Below are positions 17,675-24,657 of a DNA stretch of 49,106 nucleotides, one piece after another. The stretch is from assembly GCA_045132775.1 (NCBI GenBank), contig JBGUSX010000041.1, forward strand, positions 1 through 49,106, written 5' to 3'. How positions within the stretch are numbered: position 1 is the first letter of the stretch; every line of letters starts with the position of its first letter. A model generated the notes under the pieces. That model saw only the letters and a list, made by a program, of their open reading frames with translations, was not told the DNA's origin and made no database searches. The translations under genes and the position numbers were made by a program. This DNA is from SVTX01 sp045132775. GTDB lineage: Bacteria; Bacillota; Clostridia; Oscillospirales; CAG-272.

Positions 17675-19297
17675 ATGGCAGGACAGCTTATAAGGCTTGA
17701 GAATGACAAATTACACGGAAGAAAAAATCAAGGAAATAATCGGGATTTTTTGTCGGGTGTGATGATGCTCTCGGTCTCTGCCGTCGTCGTCAAGATAATT
17801 GGACTTGTTTACAAAATACCCATGCTCAGACTCTTGGGGAGCGAGGGCATGGGGTATTTTAATTCTGCGTATGAGATATATGCGCTTTTTTGCACCGTGT
17901 CGACAGCAGGCCTGCCTGTTGCGATGTCGGTGATGATCTCGCGCTGCCGAGGAAGAGAAGGTACGGACGAAAGGATATTCAAGGTGTCCTTAAGGCTCTT
18001 TGTTTCTCTGGGTGTTGCCGGGATGATACTCATGCTCATTCTGGCTTATCCTTTTGCGCTGTTTTTAGGCGGAGGAAAGTGCCTTTTCTCGATCATGGCG
18101 ATCTCGCCTACGGTATTTTTTATTTGTGTGACGAGTGCGTACAGGGGATATTACCAAGGACTTGGAAAGATGCTTCCGACGGCACTCTCGCAGGTCATTG
18201 AGGCACTGGGAAAGCTTTTACTCGGGATACTCTTTGCTTCTGTCGCACTTGCGTGCGGATATTCGACCGAGGTCGTTGCCGCTTTTGCGGTACTTGGACT
18301 TTTGGTGGGAAGCGCGTTGTCGTCGCTTTATCTATGGGTAATTAAAAGGAAAAAGAATCAAAACGCGGTCGGTCTGTCAGAGAAGGCGAGAGGAATGATA
18401 CTTCGTTCGCTTCTGAAAACCGCTATTCCCGTAACACTTTCTGCGGCAGTCGTCAGCATAACCAAGATGGTGGATATGACGATGATCCTGCGCAGACTCC
18501 AGGGGCTCGGGCAGACGAGTGAGTCGGCTTTTTCTGCTTACGGATGTTACACGACTCTTGCGGTGCCTCTGTTTGGGATCGCGCCCGCGCTTGTCAGCTC
18601 GATAGCGCTTCCGCTTATCCCAAAGCTCGGCGGTGCTATATCCGACGGAGACAGAGAGGGGCAGGTTGAGAGCGTGAATGAGGGCATGAGACTTTCTTGC
18701 CTTATCAGCATGCCGATAGGAGTTGGACTTTCGCTTTTCTCAAAAGAGATACTCGGTCTGTTATTTGCAGGGCAGACGGCGGAAATTGAGCTTGCCGCAC
18801 CGCTTCTTTCGGTGCTTGGAATGTCGGTAGCGCTTTCCTGTTTTGTTACCGTAGGCAACGCTGTTCTGCAGGCTTACGGCAGACCGCACATACCGACCGC
18901 GGCTATGACGGTTGGTGCAGTTTTGAAAATTGTTTTTGCTTACGCGCTGATAGGTATGCCCGAGATAGGAATTATGGGTGCGCCGATAAGCACGCTTATT
19001 TGTGATCTTGCGATAAACTTGATAAATTTTTATTATATCGTAAAGTATTTGCCCGGAAATATTGACATTGAACGGTCATTTTTACGTCCGTTTTGTGCCG
19101 CGGCTATCTCGGTCGGGGCATCGAAGCTAATTTACGGGGCTGCAGAGGCAAGGTTTGGAGAAGGGGCATTTCTGACACTTGGCGCAATAGTCTTATGTGC
19201 CTTGATATATGCGATATTATGCCTTTCATTCAAGGTAATAAGAATTGATGAAATAAGTAAATTACGGCAGGGAAAAGCCGAAAAAATACATAATTGA
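17675..19297 (+). CDS. SpoVB/YabM-like polysaccharide (lipid) flippase, MOP superfamily
   Basis: A 540-residue multispan transporter with about 12-14 membrane helices. It has the MATE/MOP N-terminal signature (GVMMLSVSAVVVKIIGLVYKIPMLRLLG) split across residues 30-55. SpoVB-type proteins are thought to flip lipid-linked precursors during spore cortex or envelope synthesis. Its position just before mazG, rqcP, yabP, yabQ and divIC matches YabM in Bacillus subtilis. ATG 17675 follows CGGAGG closely (4-nt gap). ATG 17671 is out of frame and soon stops. Confidence 0.88.
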   Translation: MAGQLIRLENDKLHGRKNQGNNRDFLSGVMMLSVSAVVVKIIGLVYKIPMLRLLGSEGMGYFNSAYEIYALFCTVSTAGLPVAMSVMISRCRGREGTDERIFKVSLRLFVSLGVAGMILMLILAYPFALFLGGGKCLFSIMAISPTVFFICVTSAYRGYYQGLGKMLPTALSQVIEALGKLLLGILFASVALACGYSTEVVAAFAVLGLLVGSALSSLYLWVIKRKKNQNAVGLSEKARGMILRSLLKTAIPVTLSAAVVSITKMVDMTMILRRLQGLGQTSESAFSAYGCYTTLAVPLFGIAPALVSSIALPLIPKLGGAISDGDREGQVESVNEGMRLSCLISMPIGVGLSLFSKEILGLLFAGQTAEIELAAPLLSVLGMSVALSCFVTVGNAVLQAYGRPHIPTAAMTVGAVLKIVFAYALIGMPEIGIMGAPISTLICDLAINLINFYYIVKYLPGNIDIERSFLRPFCAAAISVGASKLIYGAAEARFGEGAFLTLGAIVLCALIYAILCLSFKVIRIDEISKLRQGKAEKIHN

Positions 19298-19324
19298 CAA
19301 AATTTATAATAAGGAAGTTTAAAA

Positions 19325-20140
19325 ATGGAAGATCAGAGAAAGAATAAGATAGACTACCTGCTTTCAAAGGACAGGTATACGTTTGAGGATCTTGTACTCG
19401 TCGTTGAGGTGCTTCGCGGAGAGGGCGGCTGTCCCTGGGACAGAGAACAGACACACAAGAGTATTCGTCGTGACTTTATCGAGGAGACTTACGAGGTCAT
19501 TGAGGCTATTGACACCGAAGATCCAGTGCTTTTGAGAGAGGAGCTTGGTGACGTTATGCTTCAGGTCACCTTCCACGCGCAGATAGAACGCGAGGAGGGA
19601 AGATTTGATATTGCTGACGTAACCAACGATATATGCGTTAAGCTTATTCACCGTCATCCCCACGTTTTCGGCGAGCTCAAGCTGGATAATTCCGCTGACG
19701 TTCTTGAAAATTGGGACAAGATAAAGGGAGTTGAAAAACAGAGAAATACTCTTACCGACAAGCTCAGATCTATTCCGCCTATGCTTCCTGCACTTATGCG
19801 TGCACAAAAGGTTGGCAAGAAGGCTTCGTTCTTTGACTTTGAGACGGTAGACGCAGTCTACGATAAGCTCAACGAGGAGATTGCAGAGGTCAAGGTTGCG
19901 GCGGAGTCAGGCGAGAATGATGCTGTAATGGAGGAGATGGGAGATCTTCTTCTGACTGTGACCAGCCTTGCGCGCAAGCTGGGAGTCGACTCGGAGGAGG
20001 CTCTTTTCAGGGCAACGAACAAGTTTATCGACAGATTTGAAAAAGTGGAAAATGCCGTTATTGCACAAGGAAAAAACGTTGAAAATATGACTATGACCGA
20101 GCTCGATGAGGTATGGGACAGCATAAAACATGAAAATTAG
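19325..20140 (+). CDS. mazG: Nucleoside triphosphate pyrophosphohydrolase MazG
   Basis: MazG hydrolyses (d)NTPs to monophosphates and PPi, cleaning non-canonical nucleotides and affecting ppGpp levels. The 271-residue protein has two MazG domains. The first has CPWDREQTHKSI, EETYEVIEAID and EELGDVMLQV. The second has NEEIAEVKVA and EEMGDLLLTV. The acidic Mg-binding positions are kept in both. The SD is AAGGAAG before ATG 19325, 27 nt after the flippase gene. It is part of the conserved yabM-yabN-type gene order. Confidence 0.95.
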   Translation: MEDQRKNKIDYLLSKDRYTFEDLVLVVEVLRGEGGCPWDREQTHKSIRRDFIEETYEVIEAIDTEDPVLLREELGDVMLQVTFHAQIEREEGRFDIADVTNDICVKLIHRHPHVFGELKLDNSADVLENWDKIKGVEKQRNTLTDKLRSIPPMLPALMRAQKVGKKASFFDFETVDAVYDKLNEEIAEVKVAAESGENDAVMEEMGDLLLTVTSLARKLGVDSEEALFRATNKFIDRFEKVENAVIAQGKNVENMTMTELDEVWDSIKHEN

Positions 20141-20194
20141 TCAAAAAAAATGCAAATTTTTTCGTTTTTTTGCCTAATTTTTTGAAAAAAAGTA

Positions 20195-20223
20195 TTGCAA
20201 ATTCATTTTCTATATGTTATAAT
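20195..20223 (+). promoter_or_regulatory. Sigma-A type promoter for the HU gene
   Basis: The -35 is TTGCAA (20195-20200) and the -10 is TATAAT (20218-20223) with a 17-nt spacer. A leader of about 90 nt follows before the HU start. Confidence 0.8.
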
Positions 20224-20320
20224 TAACTAAACAAATAAAGTGAATTTGCCGTTTAGGTGGTGCTTTTGACCACAGTTTTGCAAGTTCAAAAAAAATATAT
20301 AAAAAAGAAAGAGGTTTATC

Positions 20321-20596
20321 ATGAAGAAATTACAGCTCACAGATGCAGTAGCAGCAAAGGCTCAGATCACTAAGAAGGAAGCAGCAGCAGCAGTAGACGC
20401 AGTTCTCGACGTTATTGCAGAGGCTCTCGCAGCAGGCGACGACGTTAAGATCACCGGTTTCGGCGGATTTGAGGTTAAGGCTCGTGCAGCTAGAACAGGT
20501 AGAAACCCCAAGACAGGCGAGGCTGTAGAGATCCCCGCTTCCAAGTACGTTGCTTTCAGCGCAGGCAGCACACTTAAGGAAAAAGTTAACGGCTAA
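20321..20596 (+). CDS. hup: HU family DNA-binding protein
   Basis: A 91-residue nucleoid protein that bends and compacts DNA as a dimer. The HU signature GFGGFEVKARAARTGRNP (residues 46-63) is complete, including the beta-arm and its Pro. It is preceded by the usual helical dimerisation region rich in Ala and Lys. Codon use here is biased to GCA and AAG, as expected for a highly expressed gene. The SD is AAAGAAAGAGG. It is probably co-transcribed with the S4 gene 3 nt downstream, as in other Clostridia. Confidence 0.96.
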   Translation: MKKLQLTDAVAAKAQITKKEAAAAVDAVLDVIAEALAAGDDVKITGFGGFEVKARAARTGRNPKTGEAVEIPASKYVAFSAGSTLKEKVNG

Positions 20597-20599
20597 TAA

Positions 20600-20842
20600 A
20601 TGAGACTCGATAAATACCTTAAGGTTTCAAGAATCATAAAAAGAAGGACGGTTGCCAACGATGCGTGCGATACGGAGCACGTAAGCGTTAACGGCAGACC
20701 TGCCAAGGCGTCGTATGACGTTAAGGTCGGGGACGTTATTGAGGTGACGTTCGGACAGAGGACTTTGAAGATCAGAGTTCTTGACGTTAAGGATTTCACC
20801 GCAAAAGCCGATGCGTCCTCGCTTTATGAAGTGATTGAATAA
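20600..20842 (+). CDS. rqcP: S4-domain RNA-binding protein RqcP (YabO/Hsp15-like)
   Basis: An 80-residue single S4 domain: MRLDKYLKVSRIIKRRTVAN at the N-terminus, then VNGRPAKASYDVKVGDVIEV. RqcP binds the 50S subunit and peptidyl-tRNA and supports Ala-tailing ribosome quality control. Its place between the HU gene and yabP equals yabO in Bacillus. It has no separate SD; translation is probably coupled to HU through TAATAAATG. Confidence 0.92.
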   Translation: MRLDKYLKVSRIIKRRTVANDACDTEHVSVNGRPAKASYDVKVGDVIEVTFGQRTLKIRVLDVKDFTAKADASSLYEVIE

Positions 20843-20899
20843 CCTTGAAGACCTCCGCATATAATGTACCAATTGGTGCTGTATGCGGAGGTTCTTTTT

Positions 20900-21181
20900 A
20901 TGCTTGAGTCCGGAGATAATAAGATACATTGGTTTTATTCCGAAAACAGAGAGGGAATGAAGATAAGGGGAGTGAGCGAGGTCATAAGCTTTGATGAGGG
21001 CGGTGTTGCGCTTGACACTCCGCTTGGCAATATGGCTATTGAGGGAGAGGGGCTCAGGGTCACTACTCTTAATACAGGTGAGGGTGTGGTCGAGATCACG
21101 GGGAAGATAAACGGCGTTTATTACTATGATGCAAGGCCAACGGTCAAGCGCGGACTTTTCTCAAGGCGGTCTGATGCGTAA
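20900..21181 (+). CDS. yabP: Sporulation protein YabP
   Basis: YabP/YqfC family protein of about 93 residues, acting in the mother cell during spore cortex/coat formation. Recognisable parts are GVSEVISFDEGGVALDTPLG and the following IEGEGLRVTTLNTGEGVVEI pattern. The frame is open from 20864, but ATG 20900 is preferred because GGAGG (20887-20891) lies 8 nt upstream and the extra 12 residues are not YabP-like. It lies in the conserved order rqcP-yabP-yabQ-divIC and marks an endospore-forming lineage. Confidence 0.88.
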   Translation: MLESGDNKIHWFYSENREGMKIRGVSEVISFDEGGVALDTPLGNMAIEGEGLRVTTLNTGEGVVEITGKINGVYYYDARPTVKRGLFSRRSDA

Positions 21182-21196
21182 AGGAGGCGGAGAGCT

Positions 21197-21808
21197 TTGA
21201 TCGATCTCTCGCAGAAGCTTATTGCTTCACTTGCTCTGGCTTCTTTTTTGTGCGGCGTTTTTCTTGGTGTGATATATGAGATAGCAAGATTTATTCGGTG
21301 TATTATCACCCCTTCCTCAAAGAAAAGGGGGGTGCGGACGGTCCTTGCAGTCATTACTACGTTTTTTTCGGATCTTTTGTTTTTTCTGCTGTTTGCAGCT
21401 TGTGGAATACTGATCACATTTGAGATGTGCGGAGGGGCATTTCGAGGTATTGTTTATATTTGTATGGCGGTTGGATTGTTTATCTATAGGATATCTATTG
21501 GCAGTCTGACTGCGGTAGCTGTCGAGTGGCTTGCAAATCTTCTGAAGCTGATACTGAAAAAGATTGTTGATCTGCTGATTCTTCCGCTTCATGCAATAAA
21601 TTTTTTGTTTGTTAAGCTATACGGCTTGACAATCGGGAAAATAATTGGTAGAATAAAGGAAAGGATTTTGATCAAAAGACTTGCGGGGATTTTTCTGGAG
21701 GAGGACCACAGTGTAAACGAACTGTCGGCTCCTCATCAAGAGCCTTGCGAGAAAGGATACAAAAAGGAAGGGAGGGTCAGCTTTGGAGGAAAAAAAGATA
21801 TCGGATAG
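21197..21808 (+). CDS. yabQ: Spore cortex biosynthesis protein YabQ
   Basis: A 203-residue membrane protein needed for spore cortex formation in the family. It has four or so hydrophobic spans (about residues 8-35, 50-75, 78-100 and 102-125), then a basic amphipathic region and a charged tail. The start is TTG 21197 after AAGGAGG (21181-21187). The gene overlaps divIC by 26 nt. Assignment rests on the membrane pattern plus position after yabP; the family is poorly conserved. Confidence 0.85.
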   Translation: MIDLSQKLIASLALASFLCGVFLGVIYEIARFIRCIITPSSKKRGVRTVLAVITTFFSDLLFFLLFAACGILITFEMCGGAFRGIVYICMAVGLFIYRISIGSLTAVAVEWLANLLKLILKKIVDLLILPLHAINFLFVKLYGLTIGKIIGRIKERILIKRLAGIFLEEDHSVNELSAPHQEPCEKGYKKEGRVSFGGKKDIG

Positions 21809-22124
21809 CGAGCGCGAGCTCGGTCGCTCGATAAAAAAAGGAATGAAGGCACCGCACGTCAAGGTCGTGGCAAGGATTCTGCTTGCTGTACTCGTCATTA
21901 CCGCGATAGCCACCTTTACGACCGCCCTTATGAGATACAGTGAGCTTCAGCGCGAGAAGGAGGCACTTGAGGACAAGGTCAACGAATACGAGGCTGAGGT
22001 AGAAAAGCTTGAATATCTTATTGATTGCCCGGTTGACTACGACTATATCGTGCGCATTGCAAAGGAAAAGTTGAATCTTTATCTCCCCGATGAGATTATT
22101 TACAATAACGATACCAATAAATAA
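21783..22124 (+). CDS. divIC: Septum formation initiator, DivIC/FtsB family
   Basis: A 113-residue bitopic divisome protein. A basic cytosolic N-terminus (about 1-28) is followed by one membrane span (about 30-52, RILLAVLVITAIATF) and an extracytoplasmic coiled coil (about 55-85, ELQREKEALEDKVNEYEAEV). The DivIC-like ending YIVRIAKEKLNLYLPDE completes it. It starts at TTG 21783 after GGGAGG and overlaps yabQ by 26 nt. It is the last gene of the spore/division block; a terminator follows directly. Confidence 0.9.
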   Translation: MEEKKISDSERELGRSIKKGMKAPHVKVVARILLAVLVITAIATFTTALMRYSELQREKEALEDKVNEYEAEVEKLEYLIDCPVDYDYIVRIAKEKLNLYLPDEIIYNNDTNK

Positions 22125-22159
22125 AAAATGAAGACTTCTGTTGAAGTCTTCATTTTTTT
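22124..22159. terminator. Bidirectional intrinsic terminator
   Basis: AATGAAGACTTC (22127-22138) pairs with GAAGTCTTCATT (22143-22154) around the loop TGTT, with A-run and T-run flanks. It serves divIC on the plus strand and the AEC transporter gene on the minus strand. Confidence 0.92.
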
Positions 22160-22161
22160 GT

Positions 22162-23136
22162 TTACAGTGAAAATATCCACTGTGCAATTGATAATGTGAG
22201 TGGCAGTGACAGCACCGACAGTACCGATGTTGTTCCGACGATAAGTGAGGAATAGCCCGAATCGAGTCCGTAGGTCTCGCTCATCATCGTGACCGAGGAC
22301 GCTGCGGGAAGAGCCGCGGCGGCGGTTGCGAATATCGCATATATCTCAAGTCCCTCGAAGGGAAGGAGTATGAGAAGTATTTTCGAAATCAGACAAACTG
22401 CCAAGGGGAGCACGACAAGCTTCATTATATTGAAATAATAGAGCTTCCAGGTGCAGAATATCTTTTTGGGGCTTTGTGTGGCAATGAGCGCGCCTGTGAC
22501 AAGCACCGAGATCGGTGTGCAGAGGTTTGAGAGATATCCCATACCCTTCATGAGAAATTGGGGTATCTCAACTCCTATTTGCGGAGCTTTCAGAAGGTAG
22601 AAGATAAGTCCGATGACGCAAGGGACCGTTCCAAAGTTCAAGAATACTTTTTTGAGATTGAGTCTTATGTCTTTTCTTCCGCGCGCGAATATTCCGAGTC
22701 CCCAGGTCCAGAGCAGGATGTTGAAGCTGAAGGTGAGGAAGGACGCCATGAAGAGTCCGATCGGACCTATGAGTGCCTCGAATATCGGGAAGCCGATAAA
22801 CGCGCAGTTTGCAAACATAAACGAGAATTCGCTTATCTTTTCTTCATCGGGTACTTTCTTATAAGGAAGTGCGAAGATAAAGCCAAGCGCGGCGAGCAAT
22901 GCGTGAAAGACAAAGCCAAGACCGAGCATTATCAGTGCGGTATTTACGTTTTCATCGGAGTATTCCGCGTTTGCCATTGAGTGAATGATCATTGCGGGCT
23001 GTCCGACCATAAGTATGAGCTTTGAAAGTCGCTTTGACGCTACGTCGTCAATAATGCCTACCTTGCGGCAGAGAAAACCGATGGCAAGAAGAACGGTCAG
23101 CGTTGCGACTACGATATACAGTGCGTTGAAATTCAT
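22162..23136 (-). CDS. AEC family (auxin efflux carrier-like) transporter
   Basis: A 324-residue membrane permease with about ten helices in two inverted halves. The N-terminal pattern (TVLLAIGFLCRKVGIIDDVASKRLSKLIL, residues 13-41) and GQPAMIIHSM are typical of AEC/membrane transport protein family PF03547. Bacterial members export or import small carboxylates such as malate; the substrate here is unknown. It starts 3 nt after the uracil-DNA glycosylase stop, so the two are co-transcribed, with ATG 23136 after GGAG. Confidence 0.9.
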   Translation of the reverse strand: MNFNALYIVVATLTVLLAIGFLCRKVGIIDDVASKRLSKLILMVGQPAMIIHSMANAEYSDENVNTALIMLGLGFVFHALLAALGFIFALPYKKVPDEEKISEFSFMFANCAFIGFPIFEALIGPIGLFMASFLTFSFNILLWTWGLGIFARGRKDIRLNLKKVFLNFGTVPCVIGLIFYLLKAPQIGVEIPQFLMKGMGYLSNLCTPISVLVTGALIATQSPKKIFCTWKLYYFNIMKLVVLPLAVCLISKILLILLPFEGLEIYAIFATAAAALPAASSVTMMSETYGLDSGYSSLIVGTTSVLSVLSLPLTLSIAQWIFSL

Positions 23137-23139
23137 TTT

Positions 23140-23688
23140 TTACGTCTCCGAAAGCTTTTCCTTTATCTTTTTCATGTCTTCAAGCATATCCTCTTTTTTA
23201 CGGGGATCGCGCAGAAGTGCTGCGGGGTGGTAGACAGCGGTCATGAGATAATTGCCTTTTTTGAACCACTGACCGTGTTCCTTTGTGATCTTGAAGTCGG
23301 GCTTTATCAGTCTCATTGCCGATATGCGCCCGAGGCAGACTATGACCTTCGGGTTTATGAGTGCGACCTGCTCGCGAAGATACTCGATGCAAGCATCCTC
23401 CTCCTCGGGGAGAGGATCGCGGTTTTTCGGGGGACGGCATTTTAAAATGTTTGCTATGTATACGTCCTCTCTGTCTATATCTACGGCATAAAGGAATTTA
23501 TCGAGAAGCTGTCCGGCACGACCTACGAAGGGAATACCCGACAGGTCCTCCTGCTCGCCCGGAGCCTCTCCGACAAAGAGAAGGTCGGCATTGCGGTTTC
23601 CCGTTCCGAATACGCAATTAGTCCTTGTTTTGCAGAGCTCGCATTTTTCGCACTCTGCACATTTTTTTTGAAGCTCATCCCAGCTCAT
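23140..23688 (-). CDS. Uracil-DNA glycosylase, Fe-S family 4-like
   Basis: Excises uracil from DNA to start base-excision repair. The 182-residue protein has N-terminal cysteines (C10, C13, C16, C19, C25), a subset of which would ligate a 4Fe-4S cluster. Motif 1 is VGEAPGEQEDLSGIPFVGRA, which carries the E/Q of the family 4 active site. Motif 3 is TAVYHPAALLRD. The start ATG 23688 has AAAGGA upstream. Promoter 23734-23762 drives it together with the transporter gene. Confidence 0.93.
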   Translation of the reverse strand: MSWDELQKKCAECEKCELCKTRTNCVFGTGNRNADLLFVGEAPGEQEDLSGIPFVGRAGQLLDKFLYAVDIDREDVYIANILKCRPPKNRDPLPEEEDACIEYLREQVALINPKVIVCLGRISAMRLIKPDFKITKEHGQWFKKGNYLMTAVYHPAALLRDPRKKEDMLEDMKKIKEKLSET

Positions 23689-23733
23689 ACCTTGATTCCT
23701 TTCAAAATACGTCTAAAGTTCAATACAAGGTAT

Positions 23734-23762
23734 ATTATAACAGATATATCCGCGTTTTTCAA
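23734..23762 (-). promoter_or_regulatory. Sigma-A type promoter for the udg-transporter unit
   Basis: On the minus strand the -35 is TTGAAA (23757-23762) and the -10 is TATAAT (23734-23739), spacer 17 nt. It lies 45 nt before the glycosylase start. Confidence 0.75.
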
Positions 23763-23791
23763 GTGTTGAAGCAGATTTTTTGCAATGAGCG

Positions 23792-24469
23792 TCAAAATTG
23801 TGATAGAGTTCCTATTGCGTTCGCGCGGCAGATAGGGGTGGAGTGCTCTTCGATGTATGTAGATGTGTCGTAGCCCCGTTCGCGTTCTCCGTATTCAAGT
23901 ATGAAGGTTATCTTGTTAAGCCTGGCATATTCGTTGAGGTCGACACCCTCGAGGCAGAGATAGTAGAGCCCGTCGTCCCCTTTATGCGCACTTCCGTCAA
24001 TAGACAGGTGCATTCTTTCAAGCAGGGCGCACACCTTACACAGTGAGCTGAGATCATCAAAGGAAAAAAAAGCTTTTCCGACATCGGTTCTCTTCGGTTT
24101 TTGCGCTCCCTGTATCCGAGCGGGAAGAGTGTGGGAATTTGGGAGAGCTTTGGGAATATTGGATTCACCGCGCTTTTTGATCTTTTTCTCGGGCGCGGCG
24201 GTCGATGCAACTATCGCGTCGGAAGAGATCGTGCTTTTGGTGACGAAGAGCTCGCATCCGCCTCTTTTCGACGTGTACAGCTGGACGAATATCTCCGAGC
24301 CCTCGGTATTGAAGCCTATCTGATCCTTTGCGCGATCGAGTATGTGGCGTATTGCCAGTCTTGTCTCGCTGTTTGCACAGTCTGCCTCGTCTCCGATGTT
24401 GTATTCCTTCATGTCGCTCTCGTCGAGCATGATCTTTATCTTTGATTCGTTGATAGGTATAAGCTCCAT
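23792..24469 (-). CDS. mecA: Adaptor protein MecA
   Basis: MecA links substrates to the ClpC-ClpP protease in Firmicutes. The 225-residue protein has an N-terminal substrate-binding domain (about 1-80, MELIPINESKIKIMLDESDM) and a variable Lys/Pro-rich linker (about 95-130). The C-terminal domain (about 132-215, with KAFFSFDDLSSLCKVC and YYLCLEGVDLNEYARL) would bind ClpC. The SD is AGGAGG before ATG 24469. It is monocistronic and divergent from the helicase gene. No clpC is in the window. Confidence 0.88.
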   Translation of the reverse strand: MELIPINESKIKIMLDESDMKEYNIGDEADCANSETRLAIRHILDRAKDQIGFNTEGSEIFVQLYTSKRGGCELFVTKSTISSDAIVASTAAPEKKIKKRGESNIPKALPNSHTLPARIQGAQKPKRTDVGKAFFSFDDLSSLCKVCALLERMHLSIDGSAHKGDDGLYYLCLEGVDLNEYARLNKITFILEYGERERGYDTSTYIEEHSTPICRANAIGTLSQF

Positions 24470-24486
24470 ATATTACCTCCTGTAAG

Positions 24487-24496
24487 ATCGTACGAT
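24487..24496. promoter_or_regulatory. Perfect palindrome upstream of mecA
   Basis: ATCGTACGAT is a 10-bp perfect palindrome between a minus-strand TATAAT and the mecA start. It may be a small operator, but a chance palindrome of this size cannot be excluded. Confidence 0.3.
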
Positions 24497-24596
24497 TTGT
24501 TATACTACTATTATAATACGGAGGCTGAAAAAATGTAACCCCTAAAAATATGGTAATTTTCAAGCTTTCAACAAGCGACCGTCACACAAAAAGCCG

Positions 24597-24625
24597 TTGA
24601 CAAGTTATGCGTGCAATGCTATAAT
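24597..24625 (+). promoter_or_regulatory. Consensus sigma-A promoter for the helicase gene
   Basis: TTGACA (24597-24602), a 17-nt spacer and TATAAT (24620-24625) match the consensus exactly, 33 nt upstream of the start codon. Confidence 0.88.
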
Positions 24626-24657
24626 ATATCTATAATATGTAGAAGGGAGGTTGCCTT

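Noticed and set aside
20141..20194. Terminator after mazG
   Set aside because: T-runs are present but no convincing GC stem; the region is simply AT-rich before the HU promoter.
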